Positions 37,885-47,968 of a DNA stretch of 64,000 nt are shown piece after piece. The stretch is from assembly GCF_027533625.1 (NCBI RefSeq), contig NZ_JAQAGZ010000013.1:1-64000 (forward strand), given 5' to 3'. Source of the stretch: Paenibacillus gyeongsangnamensis (GTDB taxonomy: Bacteria > Bacillota > Bacilli > Paenibacillales > NBRC-103111). A model generated the notes under the pieces. That model worked only from the letters and a program-made list of their open reading frames with translations, was not told the DNA's origin and ran no database searches. A program made the translations under genes and the position numbers. Position 1 is the first letter of the stretch. Each line of letters starts with the position of its first letter.

Positions 37885-39237
37885 ATGCATTTGAGTAGTG
37901 ATCCGCTGGCGCTCGCTCTATATATCGGTTTGGTACTGCTGCTTGTGTTTTTGAACGGGTTCTTCGTGGCGGCCGAATTCGCCATAGTGAAGGTGCAGCG
38001 CGCCCGCATCGATCTTCTCGTGAAGGAAGGAAAAAGGAACGCCCGCTTGGCGGTATCAATCGTAAGCCATCTGGATGCCTACTTGTCGGCTTGCCAGTTG
38101 GGCATTACCCTGGCCTCCTTGGGGCTGGGCTGGATTGGCGAACCGGCGGTGGCGCTGTTCTTGCACCCGCTGCTCGCGCCGCTCGGCCTGCCGGCGGCTG
38201 CGGTCGACGCGCTGGCGTTCACGGCGGCTTTTACAATCATCACGATGCTTCATATCACGCTAGGCGAGCAGTTCCCGAAGACTTACGCCATCCGCAAATC
38301 GGAGCAAGTGACGCTGCTGTCGTCGGGACCTCTGGTATGGTTTTATAAAGGCATGTATCCGCTCATCCTGCTTCTTAACGGGATGTCGGGTGCGCTCCTC
38401 CGTTTGACGGGGATCGAGCCTACGGCTGAGCACCGGTCCGCCCATACGGAGGATGAGATCCGGGTGCTGATGAAGGAAAGCAACCGCAGCGGGCTCATCG
38501 ACAGCACGGAGCTGGCTCTCGTGGATAATATTTTCGATTTCACCGAAACGCATGCCCGCGAAATTATGATCCCCCGGACCGAGATGGTCTGCCTCTATAC
38601 CCAAATGAGCTTTGAGGATAACAAAACGATTGCCATCAGCGAGATGCATACCCGGTACCCCGTATGCGACCCGGACAAAGACCGGATCATCGGCTTCGTA
38701 CACATTAAGGATTTGCTGCGGTCCGATGAAGCGAACGATATCCGAAGCTACATCCGTCCGATCACGAAGGTACCGGAGTCCATGCAGATCAGCGCGCTGC
38801 TCAAGCTGATGCAAAAGAAAAGGGCGCAGATGGCGCTCCTCATCGACGAATACGGCGGCACCTCGGGGCTCGTCACGTTCGAGGATATTATCGAGGAGAT
38901 CGTTGGAGAAATTCAGGACGAATTCGACGAGGAACGGCCCCGGATCGAGAAGCGTGAGGACGGCACCCATTCGATTGACGGCCGCCTCCTGATCGAAGAA
39001 GTGAACAGCTTCTTCGGAATGGATATCGCGTCGGACGATTACGATACGATCGGGGGATGGATCTACTCCCAGGCTGAGATTCCGCCGAAGAAGCATCAGC
39101 GGGTCCCCTATAACGACCTTTGCGAATTCGTGATCGAGGAGACGGACCAGCTGCGCATCACGAGGGTAACCGTCCGTCCGTTAAGCGACGGGGATAAGAA
39201 GCCGGCAGACGGCCTGGACGGGATGGAAGGGAGCTGA
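37885..39237 (+). CDS. CNNM/CorC (hemolysin C)-type membrane protein with CBS domains
   Basis: The 450-aa protein has the DUF21/CNNM membrane domain with about four helices (LALYIGLVLLLVFLNGFFVAAEFAIVKVQRARI), a pair of CBS domains from about residue 225 (IMIPRTEMVCLYTQMSFEDN; MALLIDEYGGTSGLVTFEDIIEEIVGEIQDEFDEE) and the CorC_HlyC domain (ISIDGRLLIEEV-like to ITRVTVRPL). Family members are linked to Mg2+ efflux or sodium/magnesium exchange. The ATG at 37885 lacks a strong ribosome site; a GGGAGGTG stretch lies 35 bp upstream, so the start is less certain. Confidence 0.88.
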   Translation: MHLSSDPLALALYIGLVLLLVFLNGFFVAAEFAIVKVQRARIDLLVKEGKRNARLAVSIVSHLDAYLSACQLGITLASLGLGWIGEPAVALFLHPLLAPLGLPAAAVDALAFTAAFTIITMLHITLGEQFPKTYAIRKSEQVTLLSSGPLVWFYKGMYPLILLLNGMSGALLRLTGIEPTAEHRSAHTEDEIRVLMKESNRSGLIDSTELALVDNIFDFTETHAREIMIPRTEMVCLYTQMSFEDNKTIAISEMHTRYPVCDPDKDRIIGFVHIKDLLRSDEANDIRSYIRPITKVPESMQISALLKLMQKKRAQMALLIDEYGGTSGLVTFEDIIEEIVGEIQDEFDEERPRIEKREDGTHSIDGRLLIEEVNSFFGMDIASDDYDTIGGWIYSQAEIPPKKHQRVPYNDLCEFVIEETDQLRITRVTVRPLSDGDKKPADGLDGMEGS

Positions 39238-39469
39238 CGGCAACGGTTCGTTCATAGAGTCCTGGCGGCAGGAAGCTGCGCCGGGGCTTATTTGCATTGC
39301 AGTGCAACACTGTTACGTAATACTGTCGATATATAGGCTTGCCAGTCAACGCTGCTTAACGTAACAATGTGCCATGAAAGACAAGCTTCTGGCGCTTATA
39401 TGCCGGCATTGGGCATCTTCTCACTGGATCGTTGCATAAAAATAGCGAAACAAAGTTCGAGAATCACCC

Positions 39470-39506
39470 TTTACAACGTAACAGTGTTATGTTACACTGT
39501 GAAACA
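39470..39506 (+). promoter_or_regulatory. Promoter with overlapping palindromes before yhbD
   Basis: TTTACA (39470-39475) and TACACT (39493-39498) with a 17-bp spacer. The spacer contains the perfect palindrome GTAACA-N6-TGTTAC (39478-39495), which overlaps a second one, ACAGTGT-N6-ACACTGT (39481-39500). A reversed GTAACAGTGTT core recurs near 39303-39313. Since YhbD has a MerR-like N terminus, this may be its own operator. Confidence 0.6.
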
Positions 39507-39519
39507 AGGGGGTGCAGGA

Positions 39520-40143
39520 ATGGAGCAGCAGTTGATTTCCAAGAAAGATTTGCTGGAGCTGACCGGCATATCTTACGGACAATTGTATCGTTGGAAGCGG
39601 AAGAATCTCATTCCGGAGGAATGGTTTATCCGCAAGTCGACGTTTACCGGACAGGAGACCTTTTTTCCAAAGGAGCAGATTCTGGCCCGGATCGATAAGA
39701 TTTTGAACATGAAGGACGATTTGTCGCTCGACGAGCTGGCGGATGTTTTCTCGCCCAATCTTGTAGAAGCGTCCATTCCGCGCGGCGATCTGGAGAAGCG
39801 GGGGCTGATCTCGCCGCAGTCGCTGCAGCTGTTCGAACAATACTACGGGGATACGGACGTTTATACCTTTGACATGATTCTTCACGTGTATCTGCTCGAC
39901 AAGCTGCTGCGCACCGGCGAAATTACTCTGGAAGAAGGCAGAATTCTGCTGGAAACGCTGCAGGAGCATTATCCTAAGTTCAAGGGCATGCCGTGCGAGC
40001 TTGTTTTTTTTCGCAAGATGGGCGTCTCAGGCTTTCTGCTTAGCGGAAGTCCGAACGAGTTATATTTCGAGAAGCTGGTGCGCATGGTGGCACGGATTCC
40101 GATTGCGGCAAGCGTTGAAGAATTGAAAATGAAGCTATCTTAA
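39520..40143 (+). CDS. yhbD: YhbD-like DUF4004 protein with MerR-type helix-turn-helix
   Basis: The 207-aa product starts ISKKDLLELTGISYGQLYRWKRKNLIPEEWFIRKSTFTGQETFFPKEQILARIDKIL, a MerR-like DNA-binding segment, followed by the DUF4004 helical region. The ATG at 39520 follows AAGGGGGTG; upstream codons in this frame lie in the palindromic promoter. The order yhbD then bactofilin matches B. subtilis yhbD-yhbE/F. A transcription-regulator role is inferred. Confidence 0.85.
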   Translation: MEQQLISKKDLLELTGISYGQLYRWKRKNLIPEEWFIRKSTFTGQETFFPKEQILARIDKILNMKDDLSLDELADVFSPNLVEASIPRGDLEKRGLISPQSLQLFEQYYGDTDVYTFDMILHVYLLDKLLRTGEITLEEGRILLETLQEHYPKFKGMPCELVFFRKMGVSGFLLSGSPNELYFEKLVRMVARIPIAASVEELKMKLS

Positions 40144-40163
40144 ACTGTATGGGAGGGAACAAT

Positions 40164-40886
40164 ATGGACAACAATAATCGCGGAGATTTGGTCATCTCGG
40201 GAAGCGGGAGCGCCTCGGGCGGACTGTATGCCAATGTGAAAATTAACGGAGAGGGCAAGGTTTACGGCGATCTACAGTGCAATCAGATGAAAACCAACGG
40301 GGCGAGCGAGGTTCGCGGAACCGTATCGTCCGAATCGATCATTGTAAACGGGACCGTCAAGATTCAGGGCAGGGTGGAGTCCGGTAAGATCAACATTCAT
40401 GGGGAGCTGCGCAGCGGCGGTGATTTAACTTGCCGGGACGTGAAATGCCACGGATCGGCGCATGTGAAGGGACGTTTGACAGGAGAGCTGGTCGATCTGG
40501 AGGGAGAGCTCATCGTTCAGGACGACTGCGAGACGGAAACGTTCGCGGGAAAAGGCGCCTTCAAGATCGGAGGTCTGCTCAACGCGGGCGAGATCGACCT
40601 GATCTTGTACGGCCCGTCCCGGGCCCGGGATATCGGAGGTGAGCGCATTACCGTCCGCAAACGCGGATTATCCGCCATGCTGAACCCGTTTATCGCGCGC
40701 CTCGTACCGCATTTGGACGTGGATACGATTGAGGGGGATGAAATTCACCTCGAGAACACGAAGGCCAAGATTGTCCGCGGCAGCCGGGTGACGATCGGCG
40801 TCGGTTGCGAGATCGATCTGGTGGAATACAAAGAATCGTTCACGCCGCTTAAAGGAGGCAAGGTGCATGACAGCAGGCAAATCTAG
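40164..40886 (+). CDS. Bactofilin-like polymer-forming protein (YhbE/YhbF type)
   Basis: The protein has 240 aa; residues about 5-130 are a beta-helix of short turns (GDLVISGSGSASGGLYANVKINGEGKVYGDLQCNQMKTNGASEVRGTVSSESIIVNGTVKIQGRVESGKINIHG), typical of bactofilins. The ATG at 40164 is preferred to 40149, because GGGAGGG lies between them. The 3' end overlaps the MFS gene by 20 bp. Bactofilins form filaments that organise cell-wall synthesis; in B. subtilis YhbEF are tied to motility. Function here is inferred. Confidence 0.83.
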   Translation: MDNNNRGDLVISGSGSASGGLYANVKINGEGKVYGDLQCNQMKTNGASEVRGTVSSESIIVNGTVKIQGRVESGKINIHGELRSGGDLTCRDVKCHGSAHVKGRLTGELVDLEGELIVQDDCETETFAGKGAFKIGGLLNAGEIDLILYGPSRARDIGGERITVRKRGLSAMLNPFIARLVPHLDVDTIEGDEIHLENTKAKIVRGSRVTIGVGCEIDLVEYKESFTPLKGGKVHDSRQI

Positions 40887-42432
40887 CCGGAGCCGGCTCG
40901 GGTTCGTGGTGGCCGGGCTTCTGCTGGGGATTCTGATGTCCTCGATGGACAATACGATCGTCGCGACGGCGATGGGGACGATCGTAGCCGATCTGGGAGG
41001 GCTCGACAAGTTCGTCTGGGTTACCTCGGCTTACATGGTGGCGGAGATGGCCTCCATGCCGATCTTCGGCAAGCTGTCCGATATGTACGGGCGCAAGCGT
41101 TTCTTCATCTTCGGCATCCTGGTGTTTCTCATCGGCTCCGCCCTGTGCGGTACGGCTCACAGCATCACCCAGCTGAGCATATACCGGGCGATCCAGGGAA
41201 TCGGCGGCGGCGCGCTTATGCCGATCGCCTTCACGATCATCTTCGACGTGTTCCCTCCCGAGACCCGCGGCAAGATGTCCGGTCTGTTCGGCGCCGTATT
41301 CGGCTTGTCGAGCATTTTCGGACCGCTGCTGGGAGCTTATATCACCGATTATATCGGCTGGCACTGGGTGTTCTACATCAATCTGCCGCTCGGCGTCGTG
41401 GCGCTCGGCTTGATTCTGTTCTTCTACAGCGAATCGATCCAGCACTCGCGTCAAAAGATCGACTGGACCGGTGCGTTCACGCTCGTCGGCGCCATCATCT
41501 GTCTCATGTTCGCCCTGGAGCTGGGAGGCAACAAATACGACTGGGGCTCCTCCGTTATTCTCGCTCTGTTCGCAGGCTTCGCGGTGCTGTTCGCGCTGTT
41601 CCTGTTCGCCGAAACGCGGGCGGAGGAACCCGTCGTCTCGTTCTCGATGTTTAAGAACCGGCTGTTTGCTTCCAGCACGCTGATCGGCTTCTTCTATGGT
41701 GCGGGGTTTATTGTAGCAACCGTGTATATTCCGATCTACATCCAAGGCGTGCTGGGCGGAACCGCCACGAACTCCGGCCTCATTCTTCTGCCGATGATGC
41801 TGGGAACGGTCGTATCGGCGCAAATCGGCGGCTTCCTGGCGGGCTCGGGCAAAATGAACTACCGCAGCATCATGATCATTTTCTCGCTGATTTTCCTCGC
41901 CGGAATGGCGCTGCTTACAACGCTAACGCCGGCGACGCCGCACTGGCTTGTGACGATGTACATGATTCTCGCGGGGCTTGGCGTGGGCGCTTCGTTCTCC
42001 GTGCTCGGCATGGCCTCCATTCAAAACTTCGATGTCCGCCAGCGCGGCTCGGCCAGTTCGACTTCGGCCTTCCTCCGGTCGCTTGGCATGACGCTCGGGA
42101 TTACCATCTTCGGCATTATTCAGCGCAACCTGATGACGGGCAAGCTGGACAGCGTCTTCGCAGGTTTAAGCGGAGCGGGGCAAGGAATGAAGAACGCCGA
42201 CCCGCGCGAGCTGCTATCGCCGGAAGCGCGGAAGGCGATCCCGGCGCCGGTATTGGATAAGATTACGGCGGCGCTGTCCTCCTCCATTTCCCAGACATTC
42301 CTGTGGGCGCTAGTACCTGCCGTGCTCACCGTCTTGTTCGTGCTGTGGATGGGGAAGGACCGGATGCCTCGTCCCGCAGCTTCGGGGGAGCCCGCTAAAG
42401 AACGGGCCGCTTCCCGGGTTCCTACACATTAA
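40867..42432 (+). CDS. DHA2-family (EmrB/QacA) multidrug MFS transporter
   Basis: The 521-aa protein has about 14 helices, with motif A-like GKLSDMYGRKR, the DHA2 start MSSMDNTIVATAMGTI and motif C-like GPLLGAYITDYIGWHWVFYINLPLG. These are proton-driven drug exporters. It overlaps the bactofilin gene and has its own AAAGGAGG site, so it belongs to the yhbD operon. Substrate unknown. Confidence 0.9.
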   Translation: MTAGKSSRSRLGFVVAGLLLGILMSSMDNTIVATAMGTIVADLGGLDKFVWVTSAYMVAEMASMPIFGKLSDMYGRKRFFIFGILVFLIGSALCGTAHSITQLSIYRAIQGIGGGALMPIAFTIIFDVFPPETRGKMSGLFGAVFGLSSIFGPLLGAYITDYIGWHWVFYINLPLGVVALGLILFFYSESIQHSRQKIDWTGAFTLVGAIICLMFALELGGNKYDWGSSVILALFAGFAVLFALFLFAETRAEEPVVSFSMFKNRLFASSTLIGFFYGAGFIVATVYIPIYIQGVLGGTATNSGLILLPMMLGTVVSAQIGGFLAGSGKMNYRSIMIIFSLIFLAGMALLTTLTPATPHWLVTMYMILAGLGVGASFSVLGMASIQNFDVRQRGSASSTSAFLRSLGMTLGITIFGIIQRNLMTGKLDSVFAGLSGAGQGMKNADPRELLSPEARKAIPAPVLDKITAALSSSISQTFLWALVPAVLTVLFVLWMGKDRMPRPAASGEPAKERAASRVPTH

Positions 42433-42439
42433 TTAAAAA

Positions 42440-42492
42440 AACAGCGGATCTTGGCGGGAGCTATCGCTCCCGCCAAGATCCGCTGTTTTATT
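42440..42492. terminator. Perfect bidirectional terminator
   Basis: Perfect 22-bp arms (42440-42461 and 42466-42487) with a TATC loop are flanked by A- and T-runs. It lies between the MFS gene and convergent mnmA, with repeat copy G next to it. Confidence 0.93.
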
Positions 42493-42498
42493 TTCTTA

Positions 42499-43687
<1,189 letters not shown>

Positions 43688-43845
43688 CTAATTAATAATA
43701 AGCGCCTAGACGTATTATACAATAGAATTGCCCAAAGAATAAAATATTTCAATAATATGTCACGGTTTTTCTCCCAAGATAGAAGGTTTTATGTTACCAT
43801 AGAAATGATACGATAATGTATGTAATGTAAACGAGGTGCTATTTC

Positions 43846-44265
43846 TTGAAAATTTCAACCAAAGGCCGCTACGGGCTGACCATCATGATGGAGCTGGCGA
43901 CGAAGTTCGGTGAAGGCCCTACCTCGCTCAAGAGCATTGCCGAGAAGCATCAGCTCTCCGAGCATTATCTCGAGCAGCTTGTGGCTCCGCTTCGCAATGC
44001 CGGCTTGGTGAAGAGCATTCGCGGCGCTTATGGCGGATATATTTTGTCGAAGGAGCCTGAACAGATTTCCGCCGGGGATATTATCCGCGTGCTGGAAGGT
44101 CCGATCAGTCCGGTCGATTTTACCGAGGAAGACGACCCTGCAAAGAGGCACCTGTGGATTCGCATCCGCGACAGCATTGCCGACGTGCTGGATTCGACGA
44201 CGCTGGGCGATTTGATCAATTACAAGGACGAAGGCAGCGAAAACAGCTACATGTTCTATATTTAA
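43846..44265 (+). CDS. cymR: Rrf2-family cysteine metabolism repressor CymR
   Basis: The 139-aa protein (KISTKGRYGLTIMMELATKFGEGPTSLKSIAEKHQLSEHYLEQLVAPLRNAGLVKSIRGAYGGYILS) closely resembles B. subtilis CymR. It has no cysteine triad, so it is not an Fe-S IscR. CymR pairs with cysteine synthase CysK to repress sulfur-uptake genes. The start is a TTG at 43846 after CGAGGTG. It lies 44 bp before the cysteine desulfurase, as in B. subtilis. Confidence 0.94.
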   Translation: MKISTKGRYGLTIMMELATKFGEGPTSLKSIAEKHQLSEHYLEQLVAPLRNAGLVKSIRGAYGGYILSKEPEQISAGDIIRVLEGPISPVDFTEEDDPAKRHLWIRIRDSIADVLDSTTLGDLINYKDEGSENSYMFYI

Positions 44266-44309
44266 ATAATCCGGCGGCTCCGGCCGCCATGCAGATGTGG
44301 TGAATCACC

Positions 44310-45461
44310 TTGAACACTATTTACTTGGATCATGCGGCCACGACGCCGGTGCTGCCGGAGGTCGTGCAGGCGATGCTTCCATATTGGACCGAGCATTACG
44401 GCAACGCCTCCAGCACCCATAGCGCCGGCCGGGCTGCCAAGGCCGCCTTGAACGCGTCCAGGGACGCAATAGCGGCTGCACTGGGCTGTCCGCCCTCGCA
44501 GCTCATATTCACGGGAGGCGGCACCGAGAGCGACAACATGGCGCTGTTCGGCGCAGCCGAAGCTTACCGCTCCCGCGGACAGCACATCATTACTTCGCAG
44601 GCGGAACACCACGCCGTGCTTCATGCCTGCGAACGATTGGAACAGCTTGGCTTCGATGTGACCTACCTGCCCGTAGATGGATACGGTCAAATCTCCTTAT
44701 CCGACCTCGAGAAGGCTATCCGCCCCGATACCATCCTGATCAGCATCATGCATGGCAACAACGAAGTAGGCACGCTGCAGCCGATCGAAGCGATCGGGAA
44801 CATCGCGCGCGCCAAAGGCATTTGCTTTCATGTCGATGCCGTTCAGTCGCTCGGCCACGTACCGATCGATCTGGGCAGGCTTCCTGTCGATCTAATGAGT
44901 TTTTCCGCGCATAAAGTAGGCGGTCCCAAAGGGACCGGCGCGTTATATATAGCAAAGAGCATTCGTCTGACGCCGTTTTTGTACGGCGGCTCGCAGGAGC
45001 GGAAGCGTCGGTCCGGCACCGAGAATACGGCCGGTATCGCAGGCTTCGCCGAAGCGGTGAAACTTTTCACTCAGCGTGCGTATGATTTGCAACAAAACTT
45101 GGAAAAACTACGTCTTGAGATGGTAAACGGGCTTCAAGAACGGTTAGGCAAGGACGGTTTCGTCATCAACGGCCATCCGGAAGAGCGGCTTCCGCACATT
45201 CTGAACGTCAGCTTCCCGGGCATCTCGACCGAGACGATGCTGATGAATCTGGATTTGGCGGGCATTGCGGCCGCGAGCGGCTCCGCCTGCACCTCCGGAT
45301 CCCTCGAAGTTTCGCACGTCCTTCGGGCGATGAACCTGCCCGAGGAGATCACGAGCTCCGCGATCCGGTTCAGCTTCGGCCGCACGAACGATGCCGGGCA
45401 AATCCGCACCGCCGTGCACACGATTGAAACCATCGTGCGCCGTCTACGTAATAAAAGTTAA
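44310..45461 (+). CDS. iscS: Cysteine desulfurase (IscS/YrvO type)
   Basis: The PLP enzyme of 383 aa liberates sulfur from cysteine for tRNA thiolation and Fe-S clusters. It shows YLDHAATTPVLPEV, TSQAEHHAVLHACERL, the PLP lysine in SFSAHKVGGPKGTGALY and the active-site cysteine loop ASGSACTSGSLEVSHVL. The start is a TTG at 44310. In B. subtilis YrvO serves MnmA, encoded here by the divergent neighbour. Confidence 0.93.
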   Translation: MNTIYLDHAATTPVLPEVVQAMLPYWTEHYGNASSTHSAGRAAKAALNASRDAIAAALGCPPSQLIFTGGGTESDNMALFGAAEAYRSRGQHIITSQAEHHAVLHACERLEQLGFDVTYLPVDGYGQISLSDLEKAIRPDTILISIMHGNNEVGTLQPIEAIGNIARAKGICFHVDAVQSLGHVPIDLGRLPVDLMSFSAHKVGGPKGTGALYIAKSIRLTPFLYGGSQERKRRSGTENTAGIAGFAEAVKLFTQRAYDLQQNLEKLRLEMVNGLQERLGKDGFVINGHPEERLPHILNVSFPGISTETMLMNLDLAGIAAASGSACTSGSLEVSHVLRAMNLPEEITSSAIRFSFGRTNDAGQIRTAVHTIETIVRRLRNKS

Positions 45462-45489
45462 GCAAATGTTTAATTAATGCTCTTATCAG

Positions 45490-45640
45490 AGCTTAGCGTA
45501 ATAGGGATAAGGGTATGTATTGTAGAGTTTACGTGCCACATTTGAAATTCATTGATTACCTCAGCCAGTTCAAATCAGATCAATGGATTTCAAGAGGGGC
45601 CGGAGATACATAGCCCTTATCGCGGGATCGCGCTTAGCGC
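45490..45640 (+). promoter_or_regulatory. Long inverted repeat in the yrrD leader
   Basis: GATAAGGGTATGTAT (45506-45520) pairs with ATACATAGCCCTTATC (45606-45621) with one bulge, spanning an 85-nt loop. GCTTAGCG also occurs at both outer edges (about 45491-45498 and 45631-45638) in direct orientation. It precedes yrrD by 59 bp. I do not recognise a known riboswitch in it. Confidence 0.5.
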
Positions 45641-45679
45641 CAGCTTTTCGCATTAAAGAAACATTTGCCAAGGAGACCC

Positions 45680-46204
45680 ATGAAAAGAGCACGTGACATC
45701 ATAGGTTTACCGGTCTTATGCGTACAATCCGGCAAGCAGTCCGGAATCGTCAAGGATATGCTGATCGGCTCCGACTGGAACGCGGTTGCGCTGCTGCTGG
45801 AGACGAAGAGTTGGTTCTCCGAAGTAACCTGCATCGAATGGGACGACATTGTTGCGGTCGGCGACGATGCCGTCACAATAGACAGCGAAGAAGTCATCCG
45901 TCCGCTGGAAGCCTGCACGAAGGCAGGCGTCGGGCTGTTAAGCGGAGACAGCCAGGTGAGAGGTCTCCCGGTCATCACCGTGAACGGACAGCAGCTTGGT
46001 GTCATTGAGGACGTTTATTTAGACCCGGATAGGGGTAAACAGGTAATAGGCTATGAATTAACCGAGGGTTTCATTTCTGATTTGAAAGAAGGGCGCAAGT
46101 GGCTGCCCATGCCGGAGTCGGTTAGAGTCGGTGAGGATGCGGTGATTGTTCCCGTTCACGCGAGTGAAGCGTTGGAGGAAATCTTCGTACCAAAAGAAGA
46201 ATAG
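45680..46204 (+). CDS. yrrD: PRC-barrel domain protein (YrrD-like)
   Basis: The 174-aa product has two PRC-barrel-type halves: ARDIIGLPVLCVQSGKQSGIVKDMLIGSDWNAVALLLE and QVRGLPVITVNGQQLGVIEDVYLDPDRGKQVIGYELTEG. The ATG at 45680 follows AAGGAGA. It keeps the cymR-yrvO-...-yrrD order of B. subtilis. Function unknown; in B. subtilis yrrD is sporulation-associated in expression studies, which I recall only loosely. Confidence 0.85.
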   Translation: MKRARDIIGLPVLCVQSGKQSGIVKDMLIGSDWNAVALLLETKSWFSEVTCIEWDDIVAVGDDAVTIDSEEVIRPLEACTKAGVGLLSGDSQVRGLPVITVNGQQLGVIEDVYLDPDRGKQVIGYELTEGFISDLKEGRKWLPMPESVRVGEDAVIVPVHASEALEEIFVPKEE

Positions 46205-46212
46205 GGTGATGC

Positions 46213-46413
46213 ATGATGTTACGTTGTCCAAATTGCAATTCCAAAGATATCGGCAAAATCGGTTCCCATCAATTTTACTGCTGGGGCTGTTTTATCGAAT
46301 TAACCGTGAACGGCGAGAAAATGTCCGTCTATCAAGTCGAAGAAGACGGTACGCTCAGTTCGCTGGACGACTTGTTTTTTGAAGAAGAAATGCCTCAAGT
46401 CCATGCCAACTAG
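46213..46413 (+). CDS. Small zinc-ribbon-like protein
   Basis: The 66-aa product has CPNC (residues 5-8) and CWGC (about 23-26), a four-cysteine zinc ribbon, then an acidic C-terminal part. It lies 8 bp after yrrD and is followed by a strong terminator, so it is the last gene of that unit. An alternative ATG is the next codon. Function unknown. Confidence 0.75.
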   Translation: MMLRCPNCNSKDIGKIGSHQFYCWGCFIELTVNGEKMSVYQVEEDGTLSSLDDLFFEEEMPQVHAN

Positions 46414-46445
46414 AAAGGCTTGCGGCTGACGCAGCAGACGAAGCA

Positions 46446-46503
46446 CACCGCCAGAGGATGACGCCGGGTAAGGGCGTCAGCTCCTCTGCGCGGTGTTTTT
46501 TTT
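46446..46503 (+). terminator. Terminator after the zinc-ribbon gene
   Basis: CACCGC (46446-46451) pairs with GCGGTG (46490-46495), enclosing AGGA/TCCT and GACGCC/GGCGTC stems, then eight T residues. The dispersed repeat begins two bases later, as in copy F after mntH and copy E after the T-box. Confidence 0.9.
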
Positions 46504-46504
46504 A

Positions 46505-46514
46505 GTTGATAAGA
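46505..46514. repeat. Dispersed repeat, copy H, left fragment (IS110 left flank)
   Basis: GTTGATAAGA is the first ten bases of the repeat; the remainder continues at 48121 after the IS110 element. Joining the two gives GTTGATAAGA-ATTTATAAG, identical to copy A. Confidence 0.85.
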
Positions 46515-46515
46515 C

Positions 46516-46747
46516 TCCCATGCCGCTGTTGCGGCACCACTGATAAATGAAAATTTTGTCCATACTTCTACTATGGCTGGCGAAGGTAGGTCGTAAATTC
46601 TTGGTGCCACGAGCCCGTTGATAAGACGGACCACAAACGACCCGGTGCATCGCAGATTGTTGCTCCTTCGGGAAGCACGTAGGGCAGAATAACCCTTTTG
46701 GTAGTTTGCACCAGCCTTAATCAATCCAGTCTAAGGAGAAGCAAGTC
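46516..46747 (+). ncRNA. Candidate bridge RNA in the IS110 left end
   Basis: IS110 transposases use a bridge RNA from the non-coding end, with one loop guiding to target and one to donor. Here 46617-46627 (GTTGATAAGAC) equals the left junction 46505-46515 over 11 bases, fitting a left target guide. 46681-46690 (AGGGCAGAAT) equals the right junction 48113-48122 over 10 bases, fitting a left donor guide. 46699-46706 (TGGTAGTT) can pair with the left end GACTCCCA (46513-46520) with one mismatch and one wobble, fitting a right donor guide. A right target guide is weak (ACAAAC, 46632-46637). RNA ends are not determined. Confidence 0.78.
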
Positions 46748-47968
46748 ATGGATGTATTAAATGAACGCTGTTGCGGTCTGGATGTTCATAAGAAGAGCAT
46801 CACTGCCTGCATCATCACCCCTCAAAGAAAGGAGATTCGAACATTTGCTACAATGACTCGGAACCTGATTGAACTCGTGGACTGGGTCAAGCAAAACCGA
46901 TGCACCCATGTCGCGATGGAAAGTACGGGAGACTACTGGAAACCAATATACAACCTGTTGGAATTAGAAGATCTCAAGCCGATGGTAGTCAATGCTCAGC
47001 ACATCAAATCCGTTCCCGGACGTAAAACGGATGTTAAAGATGCCGAATGGATCGCCAAGTTAGTAAGACATGGTTTGGTGCAAGGAAGCTATATCCCGAA
47101 TCGGGATCAAAGAGAGATGCGAGAGATTATTCGTTACCGGCGAAGCATCATTGAAGAGCGAACACGCGAAGTGAACCGGCTTCAAAAGGTACTGGAAGGC
47201 GGCAACATCAAGCTATCCTCTGTGGCTTCCAATGTAATCGGAGTTTCCGGACGAAACATGTTGGAAGCCATGATTACCGGTGAAACCGATGCTTCCGTCT
47301 TGGCCGATTTCGCTCAAAAGAAACTAAAGTTAAAGAAAGAACAGTTAAAACTGGCGTTGGAAGGGCGACTCGGAGCTCATCAACTGCTCATGATCGAGAA
47401 ACAGCTAGCCCATATCGATTATGTGAACGAACTGATCACGGAATTGGATACAGAGATCGATAAACGCATGGTCCCTTTTGCGGAAGACCTGAAGTTATTG
47501 GATTCTATCCCCGGTGTCGGTAAACGAACTGCAGAACAAATCTTAGCAGAGATCGGTACGGACATGGCACGGTTTCCAACCCCCGGACATTTATGCTCAT
47601 GGGCGGGAATGACTCCAGGTCATGACGAAAGCGCGGGGAAGAAAAAGTCGGCCAAAACGCGAAAGGGAAACAAAAAGTTGCGAAGCGCCCTAACTGAGGC
47701 GGCGCGAGCTGTAGCGCGAAAGAAAAACTCATACTTATCGGCTCAGTACCACCGAATCGCAGCGCGGCGAGGGAAGAATCGAGCGGCGATAGCCGTTGGT
47801 CATACCATACTAACCATCGTTCATATCTTGTTAACGCGAAGACAAGAATACCTCGAACTAGGATTCGATTACTTTGACCAACGAAAAAAAGAAATTTTGA
47901 TAAAGAACTCAATCAAGAGACTGGAGTCATTGGGACTCCAAGTAAATATTCAAGATCAAACTGCTTAA
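46748..47968 (+). CDS. IS110-family transposase (DEDD recombinase)
   Basis: The 406-aa protein has the RuvC-like DEDD domain: Asp12 in CCGLDVHKKS, Glu58 in MESTGDY, and Asp95 and Asp98 in GRKTDVKDAEW. A coiled-coil middle (about 125-250) follows, then the Transposase_20 domain with DSIPGVGKRTAEQIL, SWAGMTPGHDESAGKKKSAKTRKGN including the conserved serine (about Ser295). The gene is intact. GGAGAAG precedes the ATG. Base composition is poorer in GC than the neighbours, consistent with transfer. Confidence 0.95.
   Translation: MDVLNERCCGLDVHKKSITACIITPQRKEIRTFATMTRNLIELVDWVKQNRCTHVAMESTGDYWKPIYNLLELEDLKPMVVNAQHIKSVPGRKTDVKDAEWIAKLVRHGLVQGSYIPNRDQREMREIIRYRRSIIEERTREVNRLQKVLEGGNIKLSSVASNVIGVSGRNMLEAMITGETDASVLADFAQKKLKLKKEQLKLALEGRLGAHQLLMIEKQLAHIDYVNELITELDTEIDKRMVPFAEDLKLLDSIPGVGKRTAEQILAEIGTDMARFPTPGHLCSWAGMTPGHDESAGKKKSAKTRKGNKKLRSALTEAARAVARKKNSYLSAQYHRIAARRGKNRAAIAVGHTILTIVHILLTRRQEYLELGFDYFDQRKKEILIKNSIKRLESLGLQVNIQDQTA

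Noticed and set aside
45481..45530. SAM (S-box) riboswitch before yrrD
   Set aside because: CTTATCAGAG resembles the start of an S-box, but the rest of the conserved core is missing and no terminator follows.
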